From Candidatus Aalborgiella aggregata (GTDB lineage: Bacteria > Pseudomonadota > Gammaproteobacteria > Burkholderiales > Burkholderiaceae_C), in NCBI GenBank assembly GCA_016705065.1, contig JADIYY010000005.1, positions 1 to 29,353 on the forward strand: a stretch of 29,353 nucleotides of DNA, in the 5' to 3' direction. The notes beneath the pieces are model-generated. The model saw only the letters and a program-made list of their open reading frames with translations. It ran no database searches and was not told the DNA's origin. Shown piece after piece: positions 24,242 to 29,353 of the stretch. Both the position numbers and the translations under genes were made by a program. How positions within the stretch are numbered: position 1 is the stretch's first letter; each line of letters starts with the position of its first letter.

Positions 24242-25767
24242 TCAAGTCCCGCAAAACGTTTTGTAGCAAGCGGTGACCTCTAAAGGTGCTGGACTGGCCA
24301 GTTTGATGTCGTGTTCACCAATTTCAGATGGCTGTTGAATAGCTACCAGCAATTGCTTGAACGCTGTCCAATCGTTGTGCGTGGTGGCATTGTAGAGAGC
24401 CTCTTCAACCAAGTGGTTGCGGGCAATGTAAATGGGGTTGGCGCGTTGCATACTGACAAGCTGCTCATGGCGAGCCACTGTATGTTGTTGCAAACGTTGC
24501 TGCCAAAGGGCGAACCAGTTGTTGGCGTTTTCGGTATTTGAAAACAAAGTTGCGAAACTGTTTGATTTGGGTTGTGCAGTTTCAGATTCAATATCAGCCA
24601 CTAAAACATCGACCAAACATCGCCAGCCTTGGGTGAAGTCAATGCTTTGGTCTTGCAGCAGTTGTAAAAAATCAAGCGCGAGCTGATGGTCATCATTGGT
24701 ATGTTGGTCTGCGGCATTCGTTGTTTGCAAGCCTAGTTTGGAACGCCAAACAGCCAAACTGGCATTGGCATAGCTTGCATCAAACTCGCTTAACGCATCC
24801 AAGGCCAGCGTGGAAGCTTGGTCATCATCTTCATGGATGAGCGGTAACAAGGCTGAAGCCAAGCGGCTGAGGTTCCATTTGGCAATGGCGGGTTGATTCG
24901 CGAATGCATAGCGCCCTTGGGCGTCGATGGAGCTGAATACGGTTTGCGGGTTGTAGGCTTCCATGAAGGCGCAGGGCCGTAGTCGATGGTTTCGCCGCTG
25001 ATGCTCATGTTGTCGGTGTTCATCACACCGTGGATGAACCCAAAACCCATCCACTGCGCGATGAGCTTGGCTTGTTTGTTGATGACTTGCTCTAACAGAT
25101 AGAGGGCTTTGTTTGCTACAGGCGTTGTTTGCTCTTTTTGAATGGGGTGGTGGCGCTGTATGGCGTAATCAACCAAACGGCGCAATGCATCGTTATCCCC
25201 ACGGGCGGCAAAAAATTCAAACGTGCCGACGCGCAAATGGCTGGCGGCTATGCGTGTCAACACACCTGCGGGCTGCATGCCTTCTCGCCGAATGTTTTCA
25301 CCCGTGGCCACAGCCGCCAATGCGCGTGTGCTGGGCACGCCCAAAGCATGCATGCATTCGCTGACCAATACTTCACGCAGCACCGAGCTAAGTGTGGCTT
25401 TGCCATCACCACCGCGTGAAAACGGGGTGCGACCTGAGCCTTTGAAAGCGATGTCTTGACGCTGTCCATGCGTATTAATCATTTCACCCAATAAGAGTGC
25501 GCGTCCATCACCCAATTGCGGTGAAAAGTGACCGAATTGATGCCCCGCATAGGCTTGCGCAATGGGTTGTGCCCCTGCTGGTGCCTGGCTGGCCGACAAC
25601 ATGGCCAGCCCAGCAGTCGAATGCAGATCGGCAATGTGAAGCCCTAGAGATACAGCCAAAGATTCATTCAACCAAACCAATTGTGGTTGCGGTGCTGCCG
25701 TCAATTTCCAATCCGCATACATGCCCGTCAAATCACGTGCGTAACTGTTGTCAAAGTTGATGTTCAA
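24242..25767 (-). CDS. selO: SelO family protein adenylyltransferase (YdiU), one frameshift
   Basis: Pseudokinase-fold enzyme that transfers AMP to Ser, Thr or Tyr of proteins in redox stress responses. Landmarks are SYARDLTGMYADWK, AYAGHQFGHFSPQLGDGRAL, the nucleotide loop in AFKGSGRTPFSRGGDGKATL, TGENIRREGMQPAGVLTRIA, GFIHGVMNTDNMSISGETID and DYGPCAFMEAYNP. A missing T near 24974 (CCTGCGCC for CCTTGCGCC) breaks the frame between DYGP and CAFM. The C-terminus is TACYKTFCGT, which in this group replaces the Sec/Cys-Ser-Ser end. It follows msrA by 18 bp, and a relic of its own 3' end lies before msrB at 19639-19673, so msrA-selO-msrB was probably the original order. Confidence 0.93.
24251..24276 (-). 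repeat. selO 3'-end repeat, copy B (in the gene)
   Basis: The 26-bp core within the last codons of selO. It matches 19648-19673 with two silent changes and includes the perfect palindrome CAAAACGTTTTG. Confidence 0.8.
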
Positions 25768-25785
25768 GGGTGCTTACCTTTTGTT

Positions 25786-26290
25786 TTATACAGAGCGAGG
25801 CAAGCGCCAATTGGGTCGCACATAGTGGCAGGTGTAGCCACCAGGGTAGTGTTCTAAATAATCTTGATGCTCTGGTTCGGCTTGCCAAAATGCGCCTGCG
25901 GGTGCCAGCTCGGTCACCACTGTGCCGGGCCAAATACCAGAGGCGTTGACTTCGGCAATGGTTTGCAAGGCCGTTTGTTTTGTGCGTCGCTTGAGTAGTA
26001 AATGCCGGAGCGGTAGGAAGCACCCTGTCGTTGCCTTGGCGGTTGGGTGTGGATGGGTCGTGGATTTGGAAGAAAAATTCCAAAAGCTCTCGGTAGCTCA
26101 AAACGCTGGGCTTGAAAACAATTTCAATCGCCTCGGCATGTGTGCCATGGTTGCGGTAAGTGGCATGGGCCACATCGCCGCCGCTGTAACCCACGCGGGT
26201 GCTGACCACGCCAGGCATTTTGCGGATTAGATCTTGCATGCCCCAAAAGCAACCACCGGCCAAAATGGCCGTCTCTAGTTGTTCACTCAT
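25786..26290 (-). CDS. msrA: Peptide-methionine (S)-S-oxide reductase, frameshifted
   Basis: Reduces the S form of methionine sulfoxide. N-terminus ETAILAGGCFWGMQDLIRKM carries the catalytic Cys in GGCFWG. Then RVGYSGGDVAHATYRNHGTH, HAEAIEIVFKPSVLSYRELL and FFQIHDPSTPNRQGNDR follow. One G near 26027 and one A near 25980 are missing; past them the frame gives IAEVNASGIWPGTVVTEL, AEPEHQDYLEHYPGGYTCHY and VRPNWRLPRSV. Repaired length is about 168 residues, normal for MsrA. First gene of msrA-selO, transcribed away from the PaiB-like gene. Together with MsrB it would repair both sulfoxide forms. Confidence 0.92.
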
Positions 26291-26395
26291 TTTGTTCTTT
26301 CATTATTGATGACACTAGCTAAGGATATACCATGCATGTTGTGGATCGAATTTCAGGGTAATATTCCCACGTGCACCACGACTTCTGCCCTCAAT

Positions 26396-27012
26396 ATGTA
26401 CCAGCCACCTCAGTTTCAATCTAAAGACCGCGCGCAAGCGCTGCAAATCATGCGTGCGCATCCGTTTGCATCGCTCATCAGTGTGGACGATGCAGGTTTG
26501 CCGTTTGTGACGCATTTGCCTTTGCATGTTGAAATGCAGGGTGAACAAATGGCGCTGCTGGGCCACTGCGCCAAACCAAATCCACATTGGCAGTATTTGC
26601 AAACAAGGCCAAATGCTGTAGTGACGTTTTTGGGACCACACGCCTACCTGTCACCGCAGGTGTACCCCGATTGGCGCGTGTGCCGACTTGGAATTACTTG
26701 GCAGTGCATTGCACCGTTGAAGCCACGCTGATTGAGGATGAGTTGGCAAAGACCGCTTGCTGAAAAAAATTAATTGGCGACCATGAACCAAGCTATGCTA
26801 AACAGTGGCGCGATTTGGACATCAAGTTTCAGCAACGCATGTTGGCAGGTATTGTCGGCTTTGAACTTAGAGTTTTGGATTTGCAATGCAAAATTAAAAT
26901 CAACCAGCACCGCACTGAAGCACATCAGGCCATGCACAAGATGTACGCAGCGGGAACTGAAAATGAACAAGCCTTGGCGGTTTGGATGGAGAAGTTGGGG
27001 CTCATACAATAA
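26396..27012 (+). CDS. PaiB-like FMN-binding protein, frameshifted
   Basis: Member of the FMN_bind_2 family (PF04299), annotated as 'FMN-binding negative transcriptional regulator' after Bacillus PaiB. N-terminus MYQPPQFQSKDRAQALQIMR, then HPFASLISVDDAGLPFVTHL, LLGHCAKPNPHWQYL and VVTFLGPHAYLSPQVYP. After indels near 26680 and 26748-26770 the frame reads VPTWNYLAVHCTVEATLIED, then HEPSYAKQWRDLDIKFQQRM and LAGIVGFELRVLDLQCKIKI, ending MEKLGLIQ. The repaired length of about 205 residues is right. Probably a flavin-binding split-barrel protein; a regulator role is by analogy only. Confidence 0.86.
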
Positions 27013-27042
27013 AGTGTTAATTGAAAAGCAGGGAGGTGAATC

Positions 27043-27288
27043 ATGCGCGGTGTATCACGATTTTTGCTGTTCATGGTGGCCATTGCTGTGATGGCGTATT
27101 TGGCAAAAACGCAGTTAGAGAGTTTTACCTCCGTCAAAAAGAAATTGAATGACCCCACTTTTACGGGGGTGAGTCGAACCCAGGACATTGATGCCAATGC
27201 CAGCAATGCCACTGGGCAAGTGAAAAGTCAAGTGGAAGCTGCGTTGGATGCGGCTGCTACTGCTCGCAAAGAGGCTGAGCTAAAATAG
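27043..27288 (+). CDS. Small single-helix membrane protein
   Basis: 81-residue protein with a strong GGGAGGTGA ribosome site. An N-terminal membrane helix (FLLFMVAIAVMAYLA, about residues 7-21) is followed by a hydrophilic part with an Ala-rich amphipathic end (QVEAALDAAATARKEAEL). No family recognised. It lies 30 bp behind the PaiB-like gene in the same direction and could be co-transcribed. The clean frame and ribosome site support a real gene. Repeat R5 starts 11 bp after its stop. Confidence 0.7.
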   Translation: MRGVSRFLLFMVAIAVMAYLAKTQLESFTSVKKKLNDPTFTGVSRTQDIDANASNATGQVKSQVEAALDAAATARKEAELK

Positions 27289-27299
27289 TGATAAAATCA

Positions 27300-27348
27300 G
27301 GATGTAGGCGACGTATTTATTGCCTAATATGCTATTAAATTTATAGCA
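27300..27348 (+). repeat. Dispersed palindromic repeat, copy R5
   Basis: 49-bp copy: GGATGTAGGCGACG, core GTATTTATTGCCTA, then TGCTATTAAATTTATAGCA with 6-bp hairpin arms. It lies between the small membrane protein gene and the opposed polysaccharide genes. The 159 bp after it (27349-27507) show no gene that I can support. Confidence 0.88.
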
Positions 27349-27507
27349 TTGTGAGAGTATTATTGTTTTAATCAGCTATCCAAAAGTATGACTTGTGCAT
27401 GCATTTGGTGATTTGCAAATCTAACCATGATTTGCAGGATCTGAGCTTTTCCTATCTGCTCATGCGCGTGGGACTGATAGCCTTGCTAACATCGCCATCG
27501 CGCGACC

Positions 27508-28290
27508 TTACCTTTTGATGGTTCGCGAAAGTAGGGATTTGTTGATCAACGCAAATTCTAAGGATACTTCAGAAAATATTCGCCTCTCCATGTGGCGCTT
27601 CTTGTTGACTGACGGTTTGCCAACGTGTTTGTTCGTCTTTTCTTCCAACCGTATACATGTTGCGCCGGTATTTCACAATTTTCATACTGGAAGATCTGTA
27701 GAACGCCTTCTAAATATTGTTCTACATTGTTGAACAGATTCGGATTTTGAATAATAAAAGGGATGATAAGTAGGCTCGCAGGAATGTCTCCCTATCCGCC
27801 ACTGAGAACCGGTCAGTGACACCTCCATATTCTTCTCTATTGGTATATAGATACTGCCCGGTTTTACGGTGTGGAAGGAAATTCGAAACATAATAATGAT
27901 CGGCTCGAGTTACACCTGTCATACACCATAAGCAACTTTATCAAATTTTCGTACAGCTTTTGGCCGGAACGAACAGATGATCATGCCCGAACCTTTTCAG
28001 CCCCTGATACGGTCCCCACAAGTTTTCCAGATGATTATGCGTTTCTCCATTCTTTGGAAACGCCGTCACAGGGTCATTTCCCAGACCTGAGTGTCTGTTT
28101 CGTCAATCTCCCAAATGTATTTGGCGTGCTGTCGCCATGAGAGTCTTGGTAGCTATTGCCAACACACAGACAAAGATCGCAGTCGTCTCCGAAATTTACT
28201 AAGTAAGAGTTGTACGGCATATCTCCGCCGCGCAAATTCCCGATGATGCAAAATAAGGTCTTTGTCGGGCAGGACGCATTAATGAAAGGG
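27508..28290 (-). CDS. Probable surface-polysaccharide locus protein, heavily frameshifted
   Basis: No single frame is open, but pieces join into one protein of about 260 residues. They are TLFCIIGNLRGGDMPYNSYL and NFGDDCDLCLCVGNSYQDSH near the start (28250-28140), then a WEIDETD-like piece, TRADHYYVSNFLPHRKTGQY, EYGGVTDRFSVADRETFLRA, NLFNNVEQYLEGVLQIFQYE, and an end INKSLLSRTIKR with TAA at 27508-27510. The 'hydrophobic-GNLRGGD', 'TRxDHYY' and 'EYGGVTDR' blocks recall uncharacterised glycan-locus proteins that may be glycosyltransferases; this is a memory match. It lies just behind the epimerase-like gene. The start is uncertain. At least six indels are needed, so function cannot be judged. 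Confidence 0.45.
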
Positions 28291-28354
28291 GACTCATCTT
28301 ACCTGCCTGCATTTCTCTAACCATTGATAGCAGCATAAGCACCGGCAAACAAAC

Positions 28355-29353
28355 TCACTGATTACGGCTCCACAAGAGCGCATCGAGATACGCTTTGACT
28401 TGCGCTGCTTGGTGGGCAGCAACATACCATTCGATGGTTCGGCTCAACCCCTTCACGGAATGTATGCCGTGCTGCCACCAGTTGTCTCTCGTAAATGTTC
28501 CGTCCGCAGCCTGCAAAACCCCCGACAGGGTTCGCCAACTGATGTTTGATACCCATAGGCGGGAGTCCATCGCATGATGTCGAATACCTCTGCGGCCGCG
28601 TCATTCGAGACTAAAGAAGTCGCGCTTTGATCCCGGCGTTCACGCATACTATCTTCAATGGACTCCGCGAAGCCAGGACAAGTGCATCACCACATCGTCC
28701 AACAGTAAAATTCCGGTCTGTGTACCATCTCCCATATCTCAAAAGGTGACTTTGCCGATAAATGCCTTTGCAATCAGTGCCATAATCGCGTGCGTTTCGT
28801 TCTCTCAGGGCCATATGCCGTGAAGATTCTAGACCGCGGCCGCTTTAAATCCCATGCTGTTTACGATAAGCCCGCAGAGAGCTCGCCCATCAGCTTGGCC
28901 CAGCCTATTCTTCATCGAACATACCGCCTCGTTGCGTGTGAAGGAGACCATAATCTCTCGCAAGAGCACCTTGCCGGTCTGGATGTCCGTGGGTAAACAC
29001 AGGCCGAACTCGCGAAGGTGATTCTCCCCGACGCCATTGCAACAGCACTGCGGAATACTGTGTTGTCGAGGCTATGTTGACGAAGTTGGCAGGATGGGAA
29101 GCAATATACCGCCCCCGTGATCTGCCGCCAAATGGAACACAACTTTGCAACCCTGAGATGACTTAATCGCAAAATCGGGTTCCAGAAGGTCGCCTTTGAG
29201 GAACTCAATCTTGCTTTGAACTAAACGAGATTCTTGAGCCTTCCGCTCGACAAATTGTCAGCAACACGAACAGATGCACCTTTTGTATCAACCGCTCGAC
29301 CAGATGGCTGCCGATAAAACTGGCTCCTCCAGTGACAAGAACCTGACAGCGCC
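28355..29353 (-). CDS. NAD-dependent epimerase/dehydratase (extended SDR), partial and heavily frameshifted
   Basis: Nucleotide-sugar epimerase or dehydratase. It starts at the window edge with the Rossmann motif VLVTGGASFIGSHLVERL, then in other frames GASVRVADNLSSGRLKNL, SKIEFLKGDLLEPDF and KVVFHLAADHGGRGYI. FASSACVYP is followed by a YGWAKLMGELS segment with the catalytic Tyr and Lys (the Tyr codon is damaged to a stop near 28910). AYGP, ALIAKAFIGKVTF and the end SRTIEWYVAAHQ with LLWSRNQ complete a normal SDR. About ten indels interrupt it. Substrate unknown; UDP- or GDP-sugars fit. The 'HLAADHGGRG' type is common in O-antigen loci. The gene may lack a few N-terminal residues beyond the window. 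Confidence 0.75.

Larger units (their letters stand above)
19639..24276. mobile_element. Putative inserted SHP redox cassette bounded by selO-end repeats
   Basis: The rubredoxin, cytochrome b561, DHC, SHP, PepSY, regulator and kinase genes lie exactly between two direct copies of the selO 3' end (19648-19673 and 24251-24276). The leftmost gene stops three bases inside copy A and the rightmost stops directly against selO. No integrase or transposase is present, so the mechanism of entry is unknown. The unit call is inference. Confidence 0.5.

Noticed and set aside
27160..27185. GAGTCGAACC, the reverse complement of a tRNA T-loop motif
   Set aside because: The flanks do not form a T-stem or acceptor stem, and the bases are codons of the small membrane protein.
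28829..28847. Dense restriction sites (TCTAGA, CCGCGG, GCGGCCGC, TTTAAA) like a cloning polylinker
   Set aside because: Read on the minus strand the bases encode GFKAAAVRIFTAYGP of the epimerase-like gene, so no vector is needed.
1..29353. CRISPR arrays, insertion sequences, prophage genes, rRNA or tRNA genes
   Set aside because: I saw no regularly spaced repeats, transposase, integrase or phage proteins, and no RNA gene.

Overview
The window reads as a chromosomal segment of a betaproteobacterium, most likely Burkholderiales and probably Comamonadaceae. The main reason is the smpB / ratA-rnfH / DUF4124 gene / guaB-guaA neighbourhood, which I know from that group. PHB genes (thiolase, acetoacetyl-CoA reductase, intracellular depolymerase), an msrA-selO-msrB stress group and a roughly 49-bp palindromic repeat family agree with this. 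The placement is inference from gene content; no marker RNA gene is present.

Layout. 1-1714: end of a beta-ketothiolase gene and phaB, closed by a clear terminator. 1805-5231: an SRPBCC protein, then on the minus strand an ArsR regulator with its AHSA1-like partner, a DOPA-dioxygenase-like gene and an exported ATP-dependent DNA ligase. 5355-6787: phaZ with a Lys/Ala-rich tail. 6796-12942: smpB, ratA, rnfH, a DUF4124 protein, guaB and guaA, interrupted after rnfH by a COG4315 lipoprotein gene and a duplicated rnfH 3' end. 12946-16976: an AT-richer accessory stretch behind guaA (PDDEXK-DUF5655 protein, retropepsin-like protease, GST gene fragments, O-acyltransferase). 17098-19616 (minus): OmpA-like protein, GNAT, EVE-domain protein, MsrB. 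19676-24241: a redox cassette with SHP, diheme cytochrome c, cytochrome b561 and rubredoxin on the minus strand, and divergent PepSY, response regulator and histidine kinase genes. 24242-26290 (minus): selO and msrA. 26396-27288: PaiB-like gene and a small membrane protein. 27508-29353 (minus): two badly frameshifted genes that look like the end of a surface-polysaccharide locus.

Two patterns run through the window. First, three gene ends are duplicated next to accessory DNA: the rnfH 3' end, a GST 5' end and the selO 3' end. The selO copies bracket the whole SHP cassette, which suggests that the cassette was inserted between selO and msrB. Second, five copies of a 49-50 bp repeat occur; three lie between convergent gene pairs and one is translated within the ArsR tail.

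Many genes carry frameshifts, most of them explained by one missing or extra base in a short homopolymer. They are dense at both ends (1-8.2 kb and 24.9-29.35 kb) and rare in the middle, and they hit smpB and guaA. I read them mainly as sequencing or assembly error and annotate these genes as CDS over their reconstructed extent.
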